The notes under the pieces are model-generated. The model did not search any database and was not told where the DNA came from. It saw only the letters and a list, made by a program, of their open reading frames with translations. A stretch of 64,000 nt of DNA from Oscarella lobularis (taxonomy: Eukaryota; Porifera; Homoscleromorpha; Homosclerophorida; Oscarellidae). Shown in pieces: positions 42,103 to 58,920 of this stretch. A program made the position numbers and the translations under genes. The first letter of the stretch is position 1. The number at the start of each line of letters is the position of its first letter. Where the stretch lies: positions 372,001 to 436,000 of the forward strand of contig NC_089175.1 of NCBI RefSeq assembly GCF_947507565.1, in the 5' to 3' direction.

Positions 42103-45100
42103 ATGGAGTTCTCCTACTCTTACTTCAACGAATCCGAGCCCATTTATCAGTCGCACGGTTGCAACAACGAATCGGGCAACAGCGCTCTAGCCGACGGCGG
42201 AATTGGGTACACGTTCACACTGAATATCGTCGTGTGGATCGTGAGTACGCCCTCAGGAGCTGCGTTCGCCTTTGTATGAGTCCCTTGTGCAGATAATGGT
42301 CTTCATATTTTTCTGCGCTCGTTGGAGAGCGGCGAAGAACCTGGTGACATCTTTGAATAGGAGTCCAGGGTAAGAATTGCCCCGGAATCGGACTTTTTTT
42401 GGCAGAACTTTGACTATTTAGATGGGCGTCGCTGTATTTTCACGGGTCCGCTAGTGCGGAAGAGGAAGAAGCGTTCGGTCACGAAACCACAGTAAAAATT
42501 TTTTCCGAGTCTGCCTTTATTAATTAATTAATTAATTAAAACGCAGGGCGTCTTTAGTTGGATACCGTTTCTCTTCCGTCTCACGTGAGAAAAGAAGGCC
42601 TAAATATCCTTTAATTAATTGATTAATTAATTAATTAAAAAAGGGACGACAACTTGAGAGCTATTCACGGGGAAGATGCCATTCACTTTCTCTCGATGGA
42701 ACGACATCTCTTAGTCGTGCTCGTAGTTTTGATGTTTTTCTCCATCGGAATTATATTGCCTGTAAACTACACGGCGTCTTCCGGTGCTGACAAAATAAAC
42801 TATACCGGTACTGACAAAGGCGTTCTTTTTTTGTTGTTACTTCGTTTCAACGTGCTGTCTATAGACGAGACTTGGTTTACTAAAACTACCATCGCCAATA
42901 TCAAAGGCCGGTACGCGAAGAGTGACAGATGCTGCTTCAAGAAAGAGACTGTTTTTCTCCGCTTTAGAGGTGATCTCTACTGGGTGCATTCAGTCTTTGC
43001 CGTCATCTATCTACTTGTCATTTTTCTCGCTCTTTGGCACTTTGTGAAGGGCTACAAGAAGAAACGTCAAGACGTTCAGGTGTGAGGGGAAATATTTGAG
43101 TACTGAGTTGCGTTCTTATCATCTCCTACAAAGGTGTCCGAAAATGTGGTTTTAATCAGAGGCTTGTCAAAAGTCACGAGTGACGACGCGTTGAAAGATC
43201 ACTTTAGGCACGCACACACGAACTCTCGTCTTTGTAATTTATCAGTTTTTTGTTATTATTACGTCTTCAGCTCAGACTACACTGTACTTGACGTGCAAAG
43301 AGTGTACGACGTTCATAAACTACACTCTCTCAATCACAAGAAGTAGAGAAGAAGACTTAGTCGCGAAGCTTCGAGAACTCACCCGGGCTGTTTGTCTCTA
43401 GAAAAGAGGCACAGAAGTATAAACGAATCTACGAAGCCGTCGATGAAGAGTTTGGGAAGAGGGCCACCATTCGCGAGGGAATTGGAAAAGTGTGCTGTTG
43501 CTGCAAACAATATAAGGTTCGACGATATCATTTATCCTTGCGCGCCTTCTATCATTCACTTCTCCAGCATGATGCTATCGAATACTACACGGGAAAAGAA
43601 GAGGAGATGTGCTACAAGTGCGAAGTCGAAAGGAAAAAAATTCTGCGAGAGAAAGAACTCAATGCGGCCTTTGTGACCTTTTCTCGCGCTTCCGAAGCTC
43701 AAGAGTAAGCTGACGTAGTAGTTGGCTGTCGAACAGAAGAGCCACACTTCAATTTATCAGTGTCGTGCGCAATCACGGTCTATTGTCCACGACGTCGAGA
43801 AGAACCGGCTCATTTTGGATTGTCTCGCAAGCCGTTGTACCAGAGCAGATCAAATGGTTTAATTAAAATATAATTGTTCCATGTCTCTCTATTTTCGGAT
43901 TTCCTTTTTTAGGCAAAACCTGCACGTCACCGAGCTTTGGTGGTGGCTCAGATTCATTGTCATAAATGGACGTACGTATAGACTCCACATCGAGAGAGAG
44001 AGAGAGAGAGAGCGAGTTTCGTTATATATTCTCTTTTATGCGTAGTTTTGTTCGTCTTGCTTTTTTTCTTCACAACGCCCTCAGTCATTCTGTCGTCGCT
44101 TCCAAAATTGCAGAACATTCTTCACATCAATTTTACGTTGCCGGTATGAGTTGAGTTTGTCTAGGCCTAGGGCATTTTGCCTATACTTCTTTGTTAGTCT
44201 GATGTGGCTGACAACGTTTTCGTCACCGTCTATCTCCCAACACTTCTTCTCCTGCTCTTAGCTTCTCTTCTTCCCGTCTTTGTCGCATTCACGTGCACAT
44301 GGGAATCTCATTGGTTTCAGTAATTCTTCCACGACGAATGGATAGAGTTCCAGTACTCTTACCCACGTACGTTTTTCTTAGATACAACGAAGATCAATAC
44401 GTCATGCGCAAGACGGCTCTCTACCTGTTTCTCATCATCGTTATTCTGCCTGGTCTCGGCTTAACAAGGTGGGGAGGTTTTGGGCAAGGAAACCAATTGG
44501 CCACTTCTTTCCTTTAGCATTGACAGTTTGGTTGCAATAAAAGATACATCAGGTCTGAACAAAATTCTTGAGTAAGTTTCCTCTTTTCCAATTAGATATG
44601 AAACCCGATTATTTTCATTTCTCAGATGTATATTTCTTCCTTCGAACGGGGCCTTCTTTGTGAATTACGTCCTATCGTCGGCATTCATTGGCACGGGTCT
44701 CGAACTCTTACGCTTACCGAGCCTGATTTCATACTGGTGGAAGTGGGGCACGTTGAAGTCTTTGGAGGGAAAAAAGGTTGCTTTGGAGGTACATAGATCA
44801 ATTAATTAATTAATTAATTAATTAATTAAACGTGCGCGTTTTTTGAACTTAAGTGGAGTGGGTTTCTTGTAGGAAGTCAAAGCGCCTTTTGCATTTGGCA
44901 TCGAGTATGCTTGGATAGTAACCATATTTTCTGTTACTGTGACGTTCTCGATTGTTTGCCCCTTGATTGTTCCCTTTGGCAAGTCCATAAACTCCCCCGC
45001 GCCCTGCCAATTATTAAGTATCTGTTCTAGGAATTTTGTACTTCCTTATGAAGTACTGGGTCGACAAGTACAATCTGTATTTCGTGTTCGAGCCGGCTCC

Positions 45101-45682
45101 GTTTCACGGCTCGACAAGTATTCATTTCTCGGCCGTCAACTTTAGTTTTGGCAGTGGCGTAATTCTGCAATTTGTTATTCTTTTCTACTCGATACTTCGA
45201 TCAGGTACAGTGCAACGCCGAAATCTCTTGTAGGTACCTGTATTCTTTTGGGACTCTCTTTTTTTTAGGCAGTGTTGACGGGAATGAAATATTTTCCATT
45301 ATAGTCGTTGTATTCGTTCTACTTGGTTGCATCATCTATTCAGTGAATTTGAATTCAAGAGTGCAGAAATGTTATCAATCCGAAGAAGTTAGTTCAGCTA
45401 TAGAAGCACCGTTCAACTTGGGAAACGACGTTTTTAGGACGCTAGCCCTATCGTAAGCAGTGAGCAGGATGTCGAGTCTAGTGTCAACAAAGACGAGGCA
45501 AGTCTTGCGTGAGATTTTGATTTTTTGTGTGAGATGCGCTCGTGATTTATTAGGGCGTCTATCTTCCGGAAATTTTGAAGGACGAGTTGGAAAAAGAAAA
45601 GAACGTCAAGAAGTCTGCATCACCCGTCTTTAGACGATATGGCTCAATCAACGATTACTCGATGCCGGGTGAGGATTCCTAA
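42103..45682 (+). CDS. TMEM63: TMEM63/OSCA-CSC1 mechanosensitive cation channel
   Basis: Ten-to-eleven-pass channel gated by membrane stretch or osmotic stress. ATG 42103 ([20 protein letters not shown], extracellular N-terminus with sequons). First TM at 42190-42340; [20 protein letters not shown] and ILPVNYTAS at 42670-42770; TTIANIKG (42890); [13 protein letters not shown] (42985); the cytosolic RRM-like domain begins [16 protein letters not shown] (43139) with EAFYHS-type linker and [13 protein letters not shown] (43670); [18 protein letters not shown] (44236); [20 protein letters not shown] (44396); [20 protein letters not shown] (44648); [15 protein letters not shown] (44937); [18 protein letters not shown] (45039). 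The stop TAA is at 45680-45682. Multi-exon; several introns carry TTAA tetranucleotide runs. Which TMEM63 paralogue (A, B or C) cannot be assigned. Confidence 0.93.
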
Positions 45683-46289
45683 CATGTGCGCTCCGTACTG
45701 TGCTACCCCTACTTTTGTATGTACGCGACTCTCTAACGGCATAGTTCCTACATAGCATATTACAGTTGAGCACGTGCGGCACGTGCGACGTTTGGAGTTA
45801 GCGCGCGTTGGGTGAAAGTTGTCGCGAGCACGCTTTTGCGTGAAGCTCGACTGCTTGCTCCAGGCTTGTGTTAGAAGCTATTTTGAGCACGCCTGCTTTG
45901 CTCCAACGCCCAGCGGCAAGGAAAAAAACAACCAACGGCGACGCGAATGGATTCCAGGCCTCTTTTTAGGGTTTGAGTGTTTGCGCACGTGGGAGAGTGA
46001 AGACTGACCGACGTTGACCACGTTTGCTCGTCCTACCGACTGCATTTGCTTAGAGATACCGCACTTTTGCCGGAACGAAGAAAAGGGACCCCGCCCCCTC
46101 CTCGTCAAGGTATTTATTATTGATTTCCTTTTGCCAATTGTTTTGTCGTGTAGTCGTTCCCCCAATCCGACGAGGCAGACGCAGCCATCCCTCTGGGCCG
46201 AGAGCGAAAAGAGGCCGCACCTCTGCCGGGGCGATAGAGCGGCCCTACTCTTGGTGGTACGAGTGATAACTACCATCCCCCACTTGGGC
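45683..46289. other. Intergenic, no recognised gene
   Basis: Contains a plus ORF (46014-46334) without recognisable domain and several palindromic CACGTG-type words near 45768-45790. It may be the 5' part of the structured element that follows. Confidence 0.3.
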
Positions 46290-46755
46290 AAGACGCTGTG
46301 GGCAAAATCGCGGTCCTCCCGGGTCTTGGGTTAATGACTCCCCCCGTGCCCCGGTGGCGAGGGTACCCCCTTTGGGCCTTGAAGGGGTATACTGGAGGCC
46401 TCAACCTGCGGGATGATTGGGTGATCCCACCTCCTTGGGAGCTGGAGGTTAACTCGTCTAATGTGCTCTCCTCCTTGCGGCTTGGGTGAAAGTCGGCCCC
46501 TGGATGACATGGGAGTATGTCACACCCCTTGGACCTGGGGGGAAGTTAGGTCCCTCTCACTCCCCTCCGAATGGGAGTGAGATGAGAAGAGGACAAGGAG
46601 CGCCGAAGAAGACGCCGAGGACAATGGACAGGGAGCACCCGACCCACCCTCTCCCCATTGTGGGGGAGAGAGGTGGGTGAAGCTCGTCTCCCTCTAAATG
46701 GGGGGAGACGAGCAGCGGAGAGAGGAGAGCATCGCTTTCCTCTCTCCACAACAGA
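46290..46755. mobile_element. GC-rich chain of hairpins, possible mobile element or structured RNA
   Basis: A run of adjacent inverted repeats unlike its surroundings: GGGAT...ATCCC (46410-46427) and CCTCC...GGAGG (46430-46447), flanked by AACCT/AGGTT, which gives a branched fold; GACAT...ATGTC (46505-46521); GGACCT...AGGTCC (46530-46553); CACTCCC...GGGAGTG (46558-46580); CCCACCCTCTCCCC...GGGGGAGAGAGGTGGG (46643-46677); GCTCGTCTCCC...GGGAGACGAGC (46682-46713); GGAGAGAGGA...TCCTCTCTCC (46716-46747). An AATAAA follows at about 46806. No reverse transcriptase or transposase was seen. It could be part of a non-LTR element, a non-autonomous element or an unknown RNA gene; the mobile-element label is the nearest available, not a firm call. 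Confidence 0.4.
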
Positions 46756-47493
46756 AACAGGGGTCGACTGTTTTTCGTTTACATTTATACATCCGGGACT
46801 TTATTTAATAAAATTTCGCACATAGCGTTCCCTACATCACCTCTTGCGGCCCTAATACACTTATGATGCCGCGTGCGCGCGCGCATGACCAATTATAATA
46901 TGCGCCTAAACTATCTAAAAAAGACTAAGCTAAAAAAGTCATCTTGATCTTCATCAGTAATAGGCAGCGTCTGCGTTGAAACGAGCTGCGTTTTTCCTAC
47001 AAGAAAATGACGACAACTCTTTGCTCCCCTTCATCGCTGCTGTCTTGCCTCCATTGAATTTTCATTCTGACTCGAATTCCCTGCAAGAAAACAACGACGA
47101 ATCTTTGCTCCCGTTTATCAACGCAATTTTACCTTTATCAATTTTCATCTACTCTCACTCCACGAAGAGAATATAAAGCTGCAGGTCCGCCTGCTTTAGA
47201 AAGAGCACGCACACAAAAAAAGAGTCAATAAAGAGTCAAAAACCCGTCACACTCATCGCCGCTTCCACCGCGCCCCAGTCTCTTTATAGGAGAGTCATAT
47301 TGACTCAAATACCAATAAGTCTCAATCCATACAGTAACATAACAAATATAAAAGTTCCAAACTAAGACGGGTCTCTCTTTTTTCTCTCTCTACGTGCGTG
47401 CAAACTATGGCAAACCGAAAACGACACCCCCGTTCTTCCCTTCTAACGCGAAACCCCCCCCCCCCCCCCCCCCCCCTAACCTTATAAGAAGGA
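46756..47493. other. Gene-poor interval with AT-rich left part and poly-C tract
   Basis: Contains two degenerate direct repeats of about 75 bases (see separate entry), AATAAA-like signals, and a poly-C run at about 47454-47476 just beyond the Diaphanous stop codon. Confidence 0.4.
46995..47155. repeat. Two-unit direct repeat with coding-like phase
   Basis: Two imperfect units begin CTACAAGAAAATGACGACAA and CTGCAAGAAAACAACGACGA. A plus-strand ORF (46976-47176) translates both as QEN-D-SLLPFI-A-LP. The length is a multiple of three and amino acids are conserved more than bases, which hints at a decayed or short coding repeat. Confidence 0.5.
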
Positions 47494-52797
<5,304 letters not shown>

Positions 52798-52906
52798 TCC
52801 GATTTCGTTCAATTTCGCGGTAGAATGGACGACTGCGCAAGCGTAACGAGGAACACGTGGGTTTATTATCTAATTGACGTCGACTAAAGACCTCTTTTGC
52901 GCGACG

Positions 52907-54719
52907 TCACGCTTTTGCACTGCCGCGATCGTTACTATCGTCTTCGGCGCGAAACGTATTGCGAAGTTTTTCAAAGAATCCTTTGTCCGCGCACTTGCTT
53001 GCGTCAGCAGCTAATAATAAATAATAGACTCCTACATATGTATAGTCTCGTAGTTATTCGTTCTTACATTTCGTTGCACCACCACTAGTGTCATCGTGCT
53101 CAGTCTCCTCAAAAGCCGAAATTAGGTCTCTTTGCTTCTGTGTTAGACGTCTATGATACATACATTATATATCCTATATATGAAATGTGTCCACTTTTTC
53201 TCACCGTGGAATTTCCACCTTTATCTCAACGTAATGATTTCCTTTTCTATAGCTGTTAAGACTCTGTACGCCCCGATTCGCCAACCTCAGGCGATGGTGC
53301 GAAGATGTCCCAGGCGGAATCTAGAAAAAAAATCCACCAATCAGAAACAAATTGACCTTATGCTTCACATTACAGTTAGATCTAGTTGCCCATAGAGGCC
53401 CTGTATTCTTGTAGTACCACCAAAAATTGCCTAAATCAAAGTACAAATAAAAAAAGAGTCTCTTTCTTATTGTTCATATTACCTGTGTGAAGTTGACTCT
53501 TGCCATGGAATAGACATCAATGCCTTCCCTTCTGAATACATCACTTGGCTCAACCTGAAAAAAAAACAGTTCAAAAATGCTACAGTCCCAAAACTCGCGG
53601 TTTACCTGCAGGATAACATTAATAGGTCGATTTCCCATTGAAACTCTCAAAACTTGCCCATCTTCCACCCCTAAAAAATAAATAAATAAATACAAATATT
53701 GAACCAATTTTTATATATAAACCAACCTGCAGGAATAGAGACGTTTACGGTTTCCGTTGAACTGCTGCGGTTGGCAGGCAGAGTCATTGTTCTATTGCAA
53801 CCCCTCACGGCGTCGAGGAATGATATTCTTATTAGAAACTAGCGCAACTGAAAGATTAGACCTATGTGACTGACGTCAATTGTGTAACTGTACTTGTTCT
53901 GGAACGGATCGAAATAAATTAGCAAAGGGATCGGCGAATCCCCCTCGAGAGCCGGCACCGCCGCCAAAGAACTGTTCAAATATATCCTCAGGTCTCATAT
54001 TGCCGCTGTACTGGGCTCCGTCCCCTTATGAAAACAATACATGATATAAAGCAAAGGAAATTTTAAATATATACCACTGAATCCAGAGCCAAATTGATCG
54101 TATTGGACTCTCTTTTCTTTGTTACCAAGAACCTGAATCAAAATAAATTAATAATTCAGTCTTAAGTCAAATTGTAGCGAAAATCAATCTAGTCTTACCT
54201 CGTACGCTTCCTGAACTTGTCGAAATTTTTCACCTGCCTGTTTATTGTCTTTATTTTGATCTGGGTGATATTGTTTGGCCAGCTGAGAAAAAAGGATTTC
54301 TTTATAAACTAAAAAACGACTCCTCGCGTTTTTTCTTCGTACTTTGTAATAGGCTTTCTTGATTTCCGCCTGTGACGCGTTGTTCGATACGCCAAGTACT
54401 TTGTAATAGTCCAATTTTTGATGAAGAGACGCTAAGTGAGGAAAAATTGCCATCGAAATGCGTACGATCCATTGAATAAGCTTACCCGACGTCTGAAACG
54501 ACCGGATGCTGCCTTTTGTGCTATTCCATAGCGCGTCTAACGTGAGAAAATGATCAGAAGAGGACCTACGACCTAATTCGTAAGCGTTTTACGTGTTTCT
54601 CGGCCCGTTTTGAGAATTCGCTCGACTCCAATCAAAGAAGAGTAATATTGTAAGCATTTCGCTTGCCGTCGAAAGCAATGCGCGCACGTCCGAAGCACAA
54701 TTTGGGCTCGCACGGACAT
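52907..54719 (-). CDS. DNAJA3: Mitochondrial DnaJ co-chaperone, DNAJA3/Tid1 type without zinc finger
   Basis: HSP40 partner of mitochondrial HSP70. ATG 54719: [20 protein letters not shown], an Arg-rich presequence. J domain: [20 protein letters not shown] (54420) and [12 protein letters not shown] with the HPD triad (54270). G/F region: [13 protein letters not shown] (53985). The next exon goes directly from [20 protein letters not shown] to TVNVSIPAG and [12 protein letters not shown]. Human DNAJA3 has a four-repeat CxxCxGxG zinc finger between these blocks; here it is absent and the flanking introns of about 55 nt leave no room for it. Client-binding C-domains follow: [11 protein letters not shown] (53530), [13 protein letters not shown] (53410), [16 protein letters not shown] (53295), and the family tail [10 protein letters not shown] (52965), TGA 52909-52907. 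Confidence 0.9.
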
Positions 54720-54930
54720 TGCGACAGAACTTGGACGCGCATGCGCAGATCACGAATTATTTAAACTCCAGGTCGAATCATAAAAAAAACAAAACCACAA
54801 CCAATGTACATTAATTTTTATACAATTTTTTGTATCAGAATATTCTTATGCTACAAGTGCACTTAAAGGGAGTATTACTGATACTTCTATGCAATTATTT
54901 TTCCCCTTTGCTCATTCTCCAAGCAAAAGA

Positions 54931-55897
54931 TTATATTTTAGGCAATTTAGACGCTTGCACGACGGGATTCGCCTGCTTTAGTAACTGCCGCCCTTCGGTC
55001 TTATAGTCAAACGTGCACCCGTGCATCTCAGCATAACGATGCACGGGACAGAAGTTCTTTCCACACCGACAGCTAAACGACGTCACAAGCGTAGTCTTTT
55101 TTCGGCACACCGAGCACCTAGCGCGCGTAGACGAAGATGAAGGCCCCGTTCCTGCCCCTCCACCTTTCTTCGATCCATGTATGGGTGGCAAAAGCGGAGG
55201 CGCAACTGCCGCCGCCACCTGACCACTAACCCCGTTAGATTGTTTGTTAGATTGCTTATTATTCGCGTTGCTACCACTACGCCTAAATTGAGAACGCGAC
55301 CCCACTTCCGTGTGGGGTCTCGACTGACTCGCTCGACTGCCACTTCGATGCTTGATCATGAACGGTTCAATAACTGGCTTCTGTGGTTGCTGTGACGGCG
55401 GCTGCGGCGGCGGCGGCGGCGGCTGCTGCTTTCGACGTGATGGCAGGGTTGATGATACGCGTGGCGTCGCGGCGGCAGCGGCGGGCAGCGGCGGGAGAAG
55501 AGCGCTGCTCAGCGCGCTCAATTCGGACGCCAGCGTCGTCGTAGACACTTCCACTTCCGCTTCGATTTTCGCCGTGGAAAGGACGACTTTACGCGATCCC
55601 TTCGACGTCTTCCAGGACGTCTTTACCTTATTCTTCGGCGTGGCGGCGGCGGCGGTCATTCGCACCGGCGGCGGCGGCGGTGGCGGAAGCGTCGGCTTCA
55701 AACGAACGCATCGACGCTGATCCAACTTGTGTCGCAACGCCGTCACGCGACGCAGCATCGTCTCGTTCTCAAGGACCTTCTGAACGGAAAGGGGTTCATA
55801 GGAAACATGACCACGCCCCCGCGTGACACCGCCCCCGCCTTCGACGTCATCAACGTCATCGTCGTCATCAAGGTCGTCTTCCTCCTCCTCCTCGTCT

Positions 55898-55943
<46 letters not shown>

Positions 55944-56475
55944 CGTTATTGCACGAAGAAACGTCGGAAAGTGGCGATAGGGTGCCGTCGCCGCGATCGT
56001 AAACGCGAAAGAAGTTCAATTGATCGCCGTCGCGAAAGACGAGCAGCGTGACTTGACGCGCGGCGCCGTTCGTTCGCGGTCGCGGCAATTTGTCGAATAT
56101 CTCGTCGGGATTCTCTTCAATGAATTCGGCCATTTCGCGAATTGCCGCCGTCTGATCGTCGATTCCCGCGCCGACGCTGTTCCCGGAAGCGGCGCGAGCG
56201 CGCGCGCCGCCGCCGCCGCCGATCGTGCGTCGAGTCGTATTTATGGGGCCCCCGCGCATCGATAGGACGAGACGTACCGTCGATCCGTGCGTTATTCCGC
56301 AGTCTTGTAGGTAGACTTCGTCGTCGAGTTCGTAGCCGCGATAGATGAGATGTTGCGACGGGATGGGAATCGATTCGAGTCGCTGGAGCTTTTCTTTCAC
56401 GCTGTTGATCGTTTCGAAGGGGCTGACGCGCAGTTCGAAGATGGCGCCCGTGAGAGTTTCGATGTAGATGTCCAT
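54931..56475 (-). CDS. ZFAND4: ZFAND4-like: ubiquitin-like domain plus AN1 zinc finger
   Basis: Single-exon, 514 residues. The ATG at 56475 (MDIYIETLTGAIFELRVSPF) begins the ubiquitin-like fold directly; an upstream in-frame Met at 56706 would add 77 low-complexity residues. The ubiquitin-like domain ends LVLSMRGGPINT, then AEFIEENPDEIFDK and RDGDQLNFFRVYDRGDGTL, both family blocks. A long Asp/Glu run (about 55870-55940, a GTC microsatellite) interrupts. The C-terminal AN1 finger (CSVCRKKTTLVTSFSCRCG, NFCPVHRYAEMHGCTFDYK) keeps all Cys/His ligands and is followed by NPVVQASKLPKI, identical in layout to human ZFAND4. The function is poorly known; a ubiquitin-pathway role is inferred from the domains. 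Confidence 0.94.
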
Positions 56476-56778
56476 ATTATCGTCGGAGGGGAGGAAAAGG
56501 AGAGAGACCCCCTCCCTTTTTTCTCTTTCTTCTTCGTGTGACGACGCGCGTCGTTTAGCGCGATCGCGACTCGAATCGATTCGTCGATGAGCGAACCCGA
56601 GGACGTGAGCGTGAGAACCGATCGACGGGGGGGGACGGTTCGCCCTCTTTCTTTTCTTTTCCAACGAACACAAACGAAGGGGTGGGGTGACCAACGCGAC
56701 GCTCATGCGCTCTTCGTTAAAATAGCCCGTATACGCGCGCCAGTGCTACACGCTCTCTAATCGAATTAATCGAACGAG

Positions 56779-58867
56779 CTACCAGTCTTTGTAATGATTC
56801 AGCCTAAAAAAAGGCTTTTGCTTTTTTTCATAGCGTGGAGTGCAAAAGCCTTACCTATAGAGCAGAGCTTTTCCTTTGTCGTTGCCTATCGTTAAATAGC
56901 CACTATGTTTCGAAAAGTCAAAGGCATTGACAAAATTCAGCGAAGTGGAATGAGGCCAATTCGAAAATACGGTCATCGATGGCACGTGTAGCTAAAAATG
57001 AGCTATTACCGTTGCCATGGAGAAAACTAGACTCCCTACCAGCCTAAAAGCGCCTTCTACCGTTCTAGACGACATTCCCAGTATTTCACTACAACGTAAC
57101 ACTGTAACTAGACAACATTATCCCTTTACTGTTACCTTGTATGATTGAACTTTGTCTCCTTGATAGACGTGGTCAGATTCATGACCGATTTCACGGGTTT
57201 CGGTCTGTTTTCGCGAAAACACGCAGAATCATAAATATTGACCACGCCACTATCAGATCTACGACGTACACAACAGAAAATAATTCGAGAAGTCTAGTCT
57301 ATATCATACATAGGCTTACCCACACGCAACGAATTGATTTCCAGAAGAAACGGCCACGGATTTACCATACACACAACCGTCATCAGTAAAAGTATTGACG
57401 CAGTCACGTGTTTTCATGTCCCAAACGTACACCACTCCATCAGCTAAACAAAAAAGAAAGACATCCTCTCTATTTTATCAGAGACTCTTCTGCTCTCACA
57501 GCCATGAGATAGCAAGAGAGAACCGTCGGGAGAAAAGGCAATAGCTGTGACAGTTCCATTCATTTTCAAATTGGCCACCCACTGCTTAGTCTGATAATTA
57601 TAATAAAAATAATAAATATTTTATGAGGTCTTCCCTACTTTGTTACCTTATTTGACAGCAGAATAATGTACCCATCGTCGCCCAAGAACGCTAGGTATTT
57701 ATTATCAGGAGAAACGGTGAATTTCTCGAAGCTTTTTTCGTTTCGTCCTACGAAGAAAATCTCTCTGGTTTTACTTTTAAAACACGTGCAATTATTCCTT
57801 GCCTCGTATTCCGGGAATGCGCGTCGCTTTGCCGGCAAGCAAATCGTACGCGTAGAATTCCCTTCGTCGCGACGTGGCGACGATTTGTCGGCCGTCCGGC
57901 GTGAAGTGAGCGGCATGGACGGGAAATCGATCAAAGTGAATGCCCTGCACGTGAGGATTCTCCCTCCCATCAATCTGGGAAAGACGTCATCGAAAAGGAG
58001 AATTATGTATACCACACTTGCCTGAAATAAATCGATTGTCTTGTGAAATCCACTCACAAGAAGAACGCGATTCGTCGGATGAAATTCCAACGCTTGAACA
58101 ACCGCCTAAATTCATATCAGGATTTAATTAATTAATTAATATTACAGCCTAATAAAATAATCTCACTTTAGCTGGTCTGGCTTGATTACCATGCTTCAAT
58201 TGTCGAATATCGAGTATTCCACGAGGAAGACAATCCGAATGGGCAGCCAATAGTTTTCCAGATCGTCTCAATAGCTGATCCTCATCCTCATCCTCATCCT
58301 CATCTAAAAGAAACAACACACCAATAAAAAAAAGTATCTTCATTATATATCACTATTTACCAGATATTGATTTCTTTGTCGACAAATCCGCCCAGGATGG
58401 CGTTCCAGTGACGCGTTCAAATCTAATTAGTGGTAAATTGCGTAATTTAATTTTTTAAAAAAACGTTGGTTCTTCGTTTATTTTCTGACTGTTTTCGAAG
58501 TCTCGAGGTGTACGTTGTCCCGTCGAGTTCCTTTTCTTCTGCAGTCGAGCGCAATTTTTTCAATCGTTTTTTCGTTGCGATTTCGACTCTAAAAAAAGAA
58601 GGAGAAGTGAGTTCGATTTTCGCGTCGTTTCCTTTTTTTTGTGTCTTGCTTTTCTCTTTCGTCGTCTTCGTCGATCCACGCCGGTTTTCGGTCGATCGTC
58701 GGCGCCGTTTTGACGATTTCTCCTTTCGCCGCGAATTTTTCGAGCAACTCTTCCTCGTTTCCGAAAACGAGCGCCTCCAATCGTCTCTCGTCTGCCTTCG
58801 CGGCGCTTTTCGAGAGCCGCTTGGGCTCTGAAGGCGATGGATCTTGTCGTAATCGTTTCCGAAGCAT
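56779..58867 (-). CDS. UTP18: UTP18, U3 snoRNP/SSU processome WD40 protein
   Basis: Nucleolar WD-repeat protein needed for 18S rRNA processing. ATG 58867 ([20 protein letters not shown]); a preceding GTG-started reading was rejected. Blocks: [30 protein letters not shown] (58680), [14 protein letters not shown] (58570), [13 protein letters not shown] (58390), LLRRSGKLL and [20 protein letters not shown] (58200), [18 protein letters not shown] (58080), [20 protein letters not shown] (57930), [17 protein letters not shown] (57690), and [10 protein letters not shown]...[14 protein letters not shown] (56950). The last residues come from a tiny exon: KALLY-R ends before GTAAGG and the next exon, ending at TAG 56781-56779, gives LNHYKDW, matching the human LHHYSDF tail. 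Confidence 0.93.
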
Positions 58868-58920
58868 CGATCGATGGACCACTCTCTAGCGCGCGCGCGG
58901 ATGTGCTCAGAGACCCCCGT
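58868..58920. promoter_or_regulatory. Bidirectional promoter UTP18 / CCDC103
   Basis: 53 bp between opposing start codons, containing an alternating GCGCGCGCG run. A ribosome-biogenesis gene and a motile-cilium gene share this interval. Confidence 0.55.

Noticed and set aside
46403-46449. tRNA-like gene
   Set aside because: A branched fold is visible, but there are no A-box/B-box words, no anticodon arm of proper size and no acceptor pairing.
46546-46751. Short Pro/Arg-rich ORFs on both strands in the hairpin island
   Set aside because: Composition follows from the inverted repeats; the frames carry no domain and mirror each other.
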